Positions 6,709 to 12,501 of a stretch of DNA of 12,501 bases are shown here, one piece after another. A program made the position numbers and the translations under genes. Each line of letters opens with the position of its first letter. The first letter of the stretch is position 1. Below the pieces are notes generated by a model, which was not told the DNA's origin, did not search any database, and was given only the letters and a program-made list of their open reading frames with translations. Source of the stretch: an uncultured Syntrophobacterales bacterium (lineage in GTDB: Bacteria; Desulfobacterota; Syntrophia; Syntrophales; UBA5619); NCBI GenBank assembly GCA_903903205.1, contig CAIUXU010000253.1:1-12501 (forward strand), given 5' to 3'.

Positions 6709-7553
6709 CGTAATTCCTGTTTACCATTTTTCATCGTCTTCGCCACGACGGCAAAGCTGTGTCCCGAATAGCAGCGGGCAATCAGTCGCGCGAATGGTTT
6801 GACAAGCAGCCTCCGCTCGAGCTTCTCCTTGACGTGCTCTGAGAGGTAACTCTTGCTGTGAACCACGTCGAATCCATGATTCGCGAGGAGTCTCTTCAGG
6901 GTTTCCGGCGTAAAATGGTACAGATGGAAGGGAAGCTGCCAGCCCTTCCAACGATCCCAAGTCTTCCGGGCGTCCGTTCCCGCATAATTTGGAACATCCA
7001 CCACAAGCACGCCGTCCCGTTTCAGCCACTGTCGAACCTTCTGCAGGTACGGACGGGGATCGGGCGTGTGTTCCAGAAAATGCCACATGGTAATGACATC
7101 GAACGACTCAGACGGATAATCGATCCCGCCGATCGTCCCGACGACCACCGGAATTTCCATCTCTCTGCGGACGTAAGCGGCCGAGTCCTGGGAGATATCC
7201 ATCCCCGCAACATCGTATCCCGCCTCACGACAGGCAAGAAGAAAATAGCCCATGCCGCAACCGATATCCAGAATCTTTCCGGACGGTTTTACCCTCCTGA
7301 AAAACCGGATACGGTGGCTCTCCTGTGAAAGGCGCTTTTTCATCTCGGGAGATCCGAATGTAAGGCCGTGACCATACTGGTCATCGAAATAGCCGTCTCG
7401 ATAGAGATCGCCAAGTTCATTGGCTTCGGGACGGGGATCAAGGAAACCCAGTCCACAACCGCCACAGCGATAGACGGTCCATTCCCCCTGCCGGATGAGT
7501 AGCTCCCGCTCAGAACTGTCACAGAGGATACAGTGCACAGCGACACGCTCCAT
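6705..7553 (-). CDS. Class I SAM-dependent methyltransferase with N-terminal zinc ribbon
   Basis: 282 residues. The N-terminus has C8-x2-C11 and C30-x2-C33 (HCILCD and YRCGGCGLGF), a small zinc ribbon common in methyltransferases of polysaccharide clusters. The catalytic domain follows: motif I ILDIGCGMGYF (94-104), the acidic end of strand 2 GMDIS (117-121), and FDVITMWHFLEHTPDP (151-166), the Methyltransf_23 pattern, then LVVDVPNY. The HFTPETLKRLLANHGF element near the end is typical of the same group. It probably methylates a sugar, or a sugar intermediate, of the surface glycan; O- versus C-methylation cannot be told. It starts 4 bases after the stop of the upstream GT2, with AGGGGG 11 bases before the ATG, and its stop overlaps the GT-D-like start by ATGA. 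Confidence 0.88.
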   Translation of the reverse strand: MERVAVHCILCDSSERELLIRQGEWTVYRCGGCGLGFLDPRPEANELGDLYRDGYFDDQYGHGLTFGSPEMKKRLSQESHRIRFFRRVKPSGKILDIGCGMGYFLLACREAGYDVAGMDISQDSAAYVRREMEIPVVVGTIGGIDYPSESFDVITMWHFLEHTPDPRPYLQKVRQWLKRDGVLVVDVPNYAGTDARKTWDRWKGWQLPFHLYHFTPETLKRLLANHGFDVVHSKSYLSEHVKEKLERRLLVKPFARLIARCYSGHSFAVVAKTMKNGKQELR

Positions 7554-7557
7554 GAGA

Positions 7558-8514
7558 TCAGTTTCCCCCTTTGCTCTTCAAGGGTTTGAGGGTTTCATAG
7601 ATGGCGCGGTATTTGATCCGCTTTCCTTCGGCCCTGGCTCTGTCCCTGGTAAAAGGCATCGTAAGCTTCAGGGTCAGGAGACGAAAACGGGCCTTGCGCA
7701 GGTCGGCCCTCCGGATCCTGGCGATGGTTTCCGGAGAATAGTGCTTCCGGTAGAACCGGTACTCCGCCACGCTCTTTTTCTTCCAGACTTCCGCTGGGAG
7801 CGATTGCCGTTCGCTCTGACCACCGTAATGGAGGACAACAACGTCATCGATATAGCCTATCTCACCGCCTGCCCGTCGGACCCGCAGACAGAGATCCTGA
7901 TCCTCTCCGTAGAGAGTGAAATCCTCGTCAAAGCCGCCGATTTTCCGGATCAGATCCGTCCGCGCGATCATGCTGGCGCCCAAGACGCAAGCAATGCTCC
8001 CCTTCAGGCCGGTCATCTCCGATCTGGTGAACTTCTGGCCGGGATACCGCCAGGAAATCGATTCCTGATGTGTTCCATCCGGGTTGATCAACCGGGTGCC
8101 TGCCAAGCCGACCCCCGGACGGGCGTCCATGAACCGGATACATTTTTCAAGGAGACCGGGACCGGTTAACTTCGCATCCGGGTTCAGGTAATAGAGATAG
8201 CGCCCGCGGCACAGCGGCAAAACCTGGTTGTTGGCGGCGGCGAAACCCCTGTTTTCTTTATTGACGGTCAGGCTAACCCAGGGATAGCGGTTCCGGACCA
8301 TCTCCGCACCCCCGTCCGCCGACGCATTGTCAACGACGAAGACCTCGCGGGACAGACCCGTTTCCGGCCCCAGAGAATCGAGACACATCCCGATCATATC
8401 GGCGGTATTGTATGTGACGACGATGATCGAAACGTCGAGTGGGGCCATCTGCACGGGCATCCTGAGGTAAGGCTCTCCCCCGTGGAGGGATTGCCGGTCC
8501 ATTCTTCCGGTCAT
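7558..8514 (-). CDS. Glycosyltransferase family 2, first gene of the minus-strand run
   Basis: 318 residues. GT-A motifs: VSIIVVTYNTADMIGMCLDS (28-47), VFVVDNASADGG (58-69), NRGFAAANNQVL (88-99), metal-binding YYLNPDAKL (108-116) and FTLYGEDQDLCLRVRRAGG (199-217) with acidic residues 204-205. The family resembles rhamnosyl- and galactosyltransferases of O-antigen and core assembly; the sugar is unknown. Unlike the GT2 at 2859-3770 it has no clear hydrophobic tail; its C-terminus is strongly basic, which suggests peripheral membrane binding. The start is uncertain: ATG at 8512-8514 is used here, but homology begins only near residue 27, and ATG at 8458-8460 or 8446-8448 would remove 18 or 22 residues of non-family sequence. 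None of these has a strong ribosome site. The next gene follows after 4 bases. Confidence 0.88.
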   Translation of the reverse strand: MTGRMDRQSLHGGEPYLRMPVQMAPLDVSIIVVTYNTADMIGMCLDSLGPETGLSREVFVVDNASADGGAEMVRNRYPWVSLTVNKENRGFAAANNQVLPLCRGRYLYYLNPDAKLTGPGLLEKCIRFMDARPGVGLAGTRLINPDGTHQESISWRYPGQKFTRSEMTGLKGSIACVLGASMIARTDLIRKIGGFDEDFTLYGEDQDLCLRVRRAGGEIGYIDDVVVLHYGGQSERQSLPAEVWKKKSVAEYRFYRKHYSPETIARIRRADLRKARFRLLTLKLTMPFTRDRARAEGKRIKYRAIYETLKPLKSKGGN

Positions 8515-8598
8515 GTTTTACTCGGGGTTCTTCTAACATAATAAAGGACGTTTCTCACCATGAATTCTCAATATCCCCGGAAACATTCACGATAGATC

Positions 8599-8626
8599 TT
8601 GACTGGGTGCGGCAGGAATGTTAAAG
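8599..8626 (+). promoter_or_regulatory. Possible promoter for the FkbM gene
   Basis: TTGACT at 8599-8604 is a good -35 match; 16 bases later TTAAAG (8621-8626) is a poor -10. The predicted start would fall only a base or two before the ATG at 8634. On the opposite strand the divergent run beginning at 8514 has TATTAT around 8539-8544 as a possible -10 but no convincing -35. The 119-base gap 8515-8633 holds nothing else I can support. Confidence 0.3.
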
Positions 8627-8633
8627 CGCGGCC

Positions 8634-9422
8634 ATGTTCAAGACTTTGTCTCATCTTTACGGAAACAAAACAGGCCAGAGATTCCTGGAACGCATTGTCC
8701 GCAAATCCCTTCTCTACATGGGCGTTGGCTCAGGCGAGAATGTTCATGAAAGCGGCGAAGCAGGTGTCCTGCATAAGCTCAAAACGCTTCAAGCCTCTCC
8801 CTACTGCATTTTTGATGTCGGCGCCCACCAGGGTCAGTACCTGGGCCTTGTATTGGCCATGATGGCGGAGGAGAATTTTCACGTCCACTGCTTCGAGCCG
8901 TCGCCCCGCGTGTTTGGGGCACTCGCCAACATCGCCAAGGATGATCCCCGCATCACAGCGAACCATTTTGGTTTGGGACGGCAGCGGGGCGAATGCGATC
9001 TTTTTTTCAGTACGGAGGAGTCCGGAGGATCTTTAAGCCATCGTAATCTGGACCATTTCGGTATATCGTTTTCCCGTTCGGAACGGGTCACCATCGACAC
9101 CGTCGACAACTACTGCGCCGATCATGGCATCGATTGTATCCACCTTCTGAAGGCCGATATCGAGGGGCACGAGATGGACCTTCTGCTGGGCGCCGCCCGC
9201 ATGTTCGAGAAACGGGCGATCCGGATGGCCACCTTCGAATTCGGCGGCTGCAACATCGACACCCGGACTTTTTACAAGGATTTCTTCTACTTCTTCAGGG
9301 ATAACGGCATGGACCTCTACCGGATCACCCCGGCAGGCTATCTACATCCGCTGCCCGATTACCGGGAGATCGATGAACAGTACAGAACAACCAATTTCGC
9401 GGCGATCGACAACCGCAAATAG
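8634..9422 (+). CDS. FkbM family methyltransferase
   Basis: 262 residues. IFDVGAHQGQY (59-69) is SAM motif I, CFEPSP (86-91) the end of strand 2, ERVTIDTVDNYC (150-161) and LLKADIEGHEMDLLLGA (171-187) the FkbM-specific region, in which KxDxEGxE is diagnostic. FkbM was named for an O-methyltransferase of FK506 synthesis, but most relatives lie in surface polysaccharide clusters and are thought to O-methylate sugars. The ATG at 8634 is the first possible start since a stop codon (8622-8624) lies four codons upstream in frame; no ribosome site is present at the usual distance. Together with the DUF268 gene 44 bases downstream it forms a small plus-strand pair divergent from the long minus-strand run. 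Confidence 0.9.
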   Translation: MFKTLSHLYGNKTGQRFLERIVRKSLLYMGVGSGENVHESGEAGVLHKLKTLQASPYCIFDVGAHQGQYLGLVLAMMAEENFHVHCFEPSPRVFGALANIAKDDPRITANHFGLGRQRGECDLFFSTEESGGSLSHRNLDHFGISFSRSERVTIDTVDNYCADHGIDCIHLLKADIEGHEMDLLLGAARMFEKRAIRMATFEFGGCNIDTRTFYKDFFYFFRDNGMDLYRITPAGYLHPLPDYREIDEQYRTTNFAAIDNRK

Positions 9423-9466
9423 ACATTTCCAAGGCATACACGGGTCGTAGGGGAGGGTCGTCTTTC

Positions 9467-10228
9467 ATGCGTTTCAGCATCATCGTCCAGGGGATGCCCC
9501 TTTTCGCCTATCTGAAGGGGATGCCGCTCTTTCTCAAGGAATATCGAAAAATCCGGCGTCAGGCCGATGTTTCCGGGGAAAGTTTCCCGTTCGGAAAGCT
9601 CTACCCCTGCCTTCAAGAGAAGGGCCAGGAGAGTGGTGTTCTTGCGGAACACTACTTCTATCAGGATCTTTACGTCGCCCGGAAGGTCTTTCAGAACAAC
9701 CCTGTCCGGCACGTGGACATCGGCTCGCGCATCGACGGTTTTGTGGCCCATGTCGCCTCCTTTCGGGAGATCGAGGTGCTCGACGTCCGCGACCTCCATC
9801 TGGGGCTCCCCCACATCCGCTTCACACGGGCCGACCTTTCGGCGAAAGACTTTCCACTGACCGATTGCTGTGATTCCCTCTCTTGCCTCCATGCGCTGGA
9901 GCACTTCGGTCTCGGACGCTACGGTGATCCGGTGGACTACGACGGCCATCGCGTCGGATGGGAGAATATGCACCGGATACTGAAAAAAGGGGGGAAGTTC
10001 TATTTTTCCGTCCCCATCGGCGAGCAGAGGATTGAGTTCAACGCCCATCGGGTCTTTTCGATCGCTTACCTGCTGCGCCTCATGGAGAAGCGCTACGACA
10101 TCGACTCGTTTTCCTATATCAATGACGCGGGGAAATTCATCTCCGATGCGGAGCTCGACGAGGCATCCATCCGCAATGACTTCGGCTGCCGCTACGGATG
10201 CGGGATCTTCGAGTTGACCAAGCGCTGA
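9467..10228 (+). CDS. DUF268 family protein, probable SAM-dependent methyltransferase-like
   Basis: 253 residues. The stretch HYFYQDLYVARKVF (62-75), RHVDIGSRIDGFVAHVASF (81-99), IEVLDVR (102-108) and SLSCLHALEHFGLGRYGDP (137-155) is the strongly conserved core of DUF268. HVDIGSR occupies the place of SAM motif I and LHALEHFGLGRYGD the place of motif post-II, so a methyltransferase fold is likely, though activity is not shown for the family as far as I know. KGGKFYFSVPIG (about 177-188) matches strand 5 of that fold. These proteins occur in LPS, capsule and exopolysaccharide clusters. The start at 9467 has a strong ribosome site, GGGGAGGG at about 9450-9457. Its last 37 bases (10192-10228) overlap the 3' end of the convergent GT4 gene. 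Confidence 0.85.
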   Translation: MRFSIIVQGMPLFAYLKGMPLFLKEYRKIRRQADVSGESFPFGKLYPCLQEKGQESGVLAEHYFYQDLYVARKVFQNNPVRHVDIGSRIDGFVAHVASFREIEVLDVRDLHLGLPHIRFTRADLSAKDFPLTDCCDSLSCLHALEHFGLGRYGDPVDYDGHRVGWENMHRILKKGGKFYFSVPIGEQRIEFNAHRVFSIAYLLRLMEKRYDIDSFSYINDAGKFISDAELDEASIRNDFGCRYGCGIFELTKR

Positions 10229-11364
10229 TCCGCCCAGATCTCCGCATAGACCTTTAGAACCCGGGCAACCGCCATATCCCAGGAGTTTTCCCCGGCCGTT
10301 TTCAGCGCTTCCCGGCCCATCTTCTCTCGGACGTCGTCGTGCAGCATCCTCTCGATCCGTTCGGCTATCGATTCCGAATCGGCGGGATTCTCGACGACGA
10401 ATCCGTTTTCCCCCTCCCGGACGATGTCCCCTGCCCCCACGGAACCAGAGATCAAAACGGGCAGCCCGGCGGCCATCGCCTCCAAAACGACCATTCCGAA
10501 GGTGTCAAAACGGGAGAGCATGGCGTAGAGATCCCCTGCGAGGTAGAACTCCGGCAGTTTTTCCCGCACAACGGTACCGGCGAAGACCACAGAATCGCCA
10601 AGCCCCAGCTCCCGAGCCAGCCGACCGTAGGCCTTCTCATCACCCCGACCAATCACAAGGAGCCGGAACCGCTTTCCGGGAGATTCCGCCCGGAGGAGGC
10701 CGAGTCCCTTCATAAGGTAATCGAGTCCCTTGATAGCGAAATTCATCGAAACAAAGAGGATCAGGGGCTCGTCGGGACCAATTCCGAAGCGCCCCCGGAT
10801 CTCGCGGCGGCAGCGCTCCCGATCCAGCTTCGCGCAGAGGGAGGCGTCGATCCCGGGATGGACCACCGTCACCCGCGCCGGATCAATCGGGTATTCCTCG
10901 AGAAAGATCTTCCGGGTCAGCCCGGAGACGGCCAGAAACCGACGGCAACTTCCATTGGATACAAGACAATCTTCCACGCGGGCAAGCGCACGGTCGAAGA
11001 GGCTCATCCTCTTCCTGCGCACCTCCCGGACCCACCAGCGGTGGGGGATGCCGTGCATGGTATAGACATCGGCCTTGAAAATCCGGTCATGGGTGTGGAT
11101 AAGGTCGAAGGGACCCGCGGCAGCAATCGCCCGACCGGCGAACCATGCAAAGCTCGGCGTTGTCAGGAACTTCGGAAAACGAACGATGGGGACATGATGA
11201 AAGACGATCCTTCCGGAGGAGTCCGCCCAGCGGTTGGCAAAGACGTGGATCTCGAACCTTGGATCGACGGCAATCCGTTCGGTGATCTCGGCGGCGAACC
11301 CCTCCGCCCCGCCCACCAGGCCAAACTTGGGAATCACCACCGCTACTCTCCGTTGCTCTTCCAT
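10192..11364 (-). CDS. Glycosyltransferase family 4, WaaG (LPS core glucosyltransferase I)-like
   Basis: 390 residues from ATG at 11362-11364. VAVVIPKFGLVGGAEGFAAE is the GT-B N-terminal glycine loop as in WaaG; ADVYTMHGIPHRWW and RVTVVHPGID lie at the domain linker; LFVSMNFAIKGLDYLMKGL begins the donor domain; FDTFGMVVLEAMAAGLPVL (from about residue 286) carries the family's E-x7-E element, with Asp287 replacing the first Glu and Glu295 kept. WaaG adds the first outer-core glucose to heptose II; the precise sugar here is inferred. The frame can be extended to a TTG at 11410-11412, but a promoter whose start would lie near 11417 and the position of the homology favour 11364. It is transcribed alone, converging on the DUF268 gene with a 37-base overlap. 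Confidence 0.88.
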   Translation of the reverse strand: MEEQRRVAVVIPKFGLVGGAEGFAAEITERIAVDPRFEIHVFANRWADSSGRIVFHHVPIVRFPKFLTTPSFAWFAGRAIAAAGPFDLIHTHDRIFKADVYTMHGIPHRWWVREVRRKRMSLFDRALARVEDCLVSNGSCRRFLAVSGLTRKIFLEEYPIDPARVTVVHPGIDASLCAKLDRERCRREIRGRFGIGPDEPLILFVSMNFAIKGLDYLMKGLGLLRAESPGKRFRLLVIGRGDEKAYGRLARELGLGDSVVFAGTVVREKLPEFYLAGDLYAMLSRFDTFGMVVLEAMAAGLPVLISGSVGAGDIVREGENGFVVENPADSESIAERIERMLHDDVREKMGREALKTAGENSWDMAVARVLKVYAEIWADQRLVNSKIPHP

Positions 11365-11423
11365 CGTCCTTATCCACCCTTCATAAGACAAAAAAACGCT
11401 CAATCCCGCCAAAATATGGGGTG

Positions 11424-11452
11424 ATTATAGGAAAAACGCGAGGCGCGATCAA
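11424..11452 (-). promoter_or_regulatory. Sigma-70-type promoter of the WaaG-like gene
   Basis: On the minus strand TTGATC (11447-11452) is followed after exactly 17 bases by a perfect TATAAT (11424-11429). Transcription would begin near 11417, giving a leader of about 50 bases before the ATG at 11364. This is the best promoter match in the window. Confidence 0.7.
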
Positions 11453-11615
11453 GAGAAAACACGGATGCAAGCATGCCCTAAGCAAATATGTATGGATAAA
11501 GCGGTGTGGAACGTGATATGTGCAGTGGCAATGTGCTTATGCGGATAGTCGTGACAGAGATGGATCTGAACGAAAAAAATAAATGATTACTCTTTTACCA
11601 TTCAGGGGGGAAGAC
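11453..11615. other. Intergenic region upstream of the lipoprotein gene
   Basis: No gene is supported in this stretch. GTGACA at 11551-11556 could be a -35, but no good -10 lies 16-18 bases downstream. The only convincing element is the ribosome site of the lipoprotein gene, a G run followed by AAG at about 11604-11613, just before the ATG at 11616. Base composition becomes clearly richer in A and T here than in the glycan genes. Confidence 0.5.
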
Positions 11616-12501
11616 ATGAAAAACATAAAATATTTTTGCGGGATGTTGTTTTTGAGCTTTTTCTTGGTGATGCAAATCACATCATGTGGAGGAGGGGACG
11701 ATGCGGCGCCCGCGCCAACCCCTGGGACACCTTTCATCACTTCAGACTTGGCCGGCACTTGGTACATGTTTGCTACAAATGGCGCCAGCGTCGGTGTTCC
11801 AACCGCAGGAAGCATCACGGCAGGAAATCTCAGGGGAACATTGATTCTTGACTCCTTGGGACAAGTAGTCCTGGGAGGGTCTTACACCCGCTCTCCCAAC
11901 GGATCAGCCTCCATTACGGGAGGTTTGATCGGCATCGACAGCTCAGGACTATTAAGCAGCGGCAGCAGTAGTTTTACCACAAACCTGGGGGTCAATTTTT
12001 ATCTCGGGTCCGGACAGATGGATTCAACAAAAAATGTATTATCTTTTGTAACCAGTACAAATTATGGTGAATATGATTTTATCACGGCCATTCGCGCCAC
12101 GGGAGGTTTTTCATCTTTGGATTTGGCCGCTACGTGGCACGTATTTGGCGCAGGCGGTGCTTATGGTAAAATAACGGTTAGTGACGCGGGCAATGGCACA
12201 AGGGCAACGATTGCTTCACCCGGGGGAGGGGGATTTTTTGCTATCGATGGCAATGGATTATTGAATACTGGCATCACTGGTACCAGTTATGTTGTCACCG
12301 GTTCCATCCCCCCCAATCTTTATTTGGCACAAGGCAAGATAAACTTATCCAAGGATATCATGTTTTTTGTCGCCAGCACGGATTCTTTGCAATATGACCT
12401 TGCTATGGCAATTCGAGCGGGAGGAACCTTTTCCCCTGCAGATCTGTCCGGCACTTGGCGGATCTATGGCGCCAGCAGCAGTGCCATTGACAGCACGGAC
12501 A
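11616..12501 (+). CDS. Repeat-containing putative lipoprotein, C-terminus outside the window
   Basis: Open from ATG 11616 to the end of the window (295 codons, no stop). Residues 1-23 are a type II signal peptide: Lys2 and Lys5, a hydrophobic core (FCGMLFLSFFLVM), and lipobox ITSC with Cys24 as the lipidated residue, followed by GGGDD and a Pro/Ala-rich spacer. The mature part is built of repeated modules: DLAGTWYMF (44-52), DLAATWHVFGAGG (169-181) and DLSGTWRIYGASS (276-288), with module ends YDFITAIRATGG (153-164) and YDLAMAIRAGG (260-270). The composition, rich in Gly, Ser and Thr with alternating hydrophobics, suggests beta structure; the GTW start recalls lipocalin-like domains, but I do not recognise the family. 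It faces away from the WaaG-like gene and has lower-GC stretches (for example 12001-12120), so it may not belong to the glycan locus functionally. Confidence 0.85.
   Translation, partial: MKNIKYFCGMLFLSFFLVMQITSCGGGDDAAPAPTPGTPFITSDLAGTWYMFATNGASVGVPTAGSITAGNLRGTLILDSLGQVVLGGSYTRSPNGSASITGGLIGIDSSGLLSSGSSSFTTNLGVNFYLGSGQMDSTKNVLSFVTSTNYGEYDFITAIRATGGFSSLDLAATWHVFGAGGAYGKITVSDAGNGTRATIASPGGGGFFAIDGNGLLNTGITGTSYVVTGSIPPNLYLAQGKINLSKDIMFFVASTDSLQYDLAMAIRAGGTFSPADLSGTWRIYGASSSAIDSTD
11745..12501 (+). repeat. Tandem protein modules encoded in the lipoprotein gene
   Basis: Module starts lie at 11745, 12120 and 12441, a spacing of 125 and then 107 codons; the third is cut by the window end. At DNA level the starts remain similar: GACTTGGCCGGCACTTGG, GATTTGGCCGCTACGTGG and GATCTGTCCGGCACTTGG. 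The module interiors have diverged much more than the borders, so the duplications are old. The first module is about 18 residues longer than the second. Confidence 0.8.

Noticed and set aside
9359..10048. 229-codon open frame on the minus strand
   Set aside because: It is antisense to the DUF268 gene and the end of the FkbM gene; both are clearly coding on the plus strand.
10339..11424. 361-codon open frame on the plus strand
   Set aside because: It is antisense to the WaaG-like gene and shows no recognisable domain.
11525..11542. TGGCA...ATGC as a sigma-54 promoter
   Set aside because: The spacing between the GG and GC doublets is 12 rather than 10 bases.
11465..11548. 27-codon Cys-containing small frame upstream of the lipoprotein gene
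   Set aside because: There is no ribosome site and no sign of conservation; chance is sufficient.
11560..11586. 8-codon frame just before the lipoprotein gene, as a leader peptide
   Set aside because: There is no attenuator structure or regulatory codon run beyond a few Lys and Asn.

Overview
This 12.5 kb window is a lipopolysaccharide (LPS) core or cell-surface glycan locus from a Gram-negative bacterium. Evidence for the outer membrane is a GmhB-type heptose phosphatase, two family GT9 heptosyltransferases, a WaaE/KdtX-like and a WaaG-like core glycosyltransferase, and a lipoprotein. The GC-rich coding, the mixture of FkbM, DUF268, CgeB-like and GT-D-like proteins, and an intergenic palindrome of the type CCCCGA...TCGGGG followed by ATGAC suggest a deltaproteobacterium (Desulfobacterota, perhaps Syntrophales-like). 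That placement is inference; no rRNA or other marker gene is present.

Layout. (1) 1-1731, plus strand: the 3' end of gmhB, waaC overlapping it by 4 bases, an intergenic block of hairpin and direct repeats, and a 57-residue Trm112-type zinc protein. (2) 8514 down to 1743, minus strand: seven tightly packed genes in transcription order GT2, class I methyltransferase with a zinc ribbon, a GT-D/DUF1792-like protein, a CgeB-like GT, then after a 75-base gap holding a hairpin, a WaaE-like GT2, another GT2 and a second GT9 heptosyltransferase. (3) 8634-10228, plus strand: an FkbM-family methyltransferase and a DUF268 protein. (4) 11364 down to 10192, minus strand: a WaaG-like GT4 whose 3' end overlaps the DUF268 gene by 37 bases and which has a very good sigma-70-type promoter. 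(5) 11616 to the window end, plus strand: an unfinished gene for a lipoprotein made of repeated modules of about 107-125 residues, with lower-GC stretches.

How they fit together (inference from families and context): GmhB and WaaC supply and attach the first L,D-heptose of the inner core. The second GT9, the WaaE-like and WaaG-like enzymes would extend and decorate the heptose region. The two other GT2s, the CgeB-like GT and the GT-D-like protein would add further sugars, and up to three methyltransferase-like proteins could modify or cap them. No flippase, polymerase, ligase, Kdo transferase or nucleotide-sugar synthesis gene is seen, so this looks like core or outer-core decoration rather than a full O-antigen cluster.

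Most worth a second look are the divergent GT-D-like protein in its translationally coupled four-gene module, the repeat-built lipoprotein, and the repeat block between waaC and the Trm112 gene.
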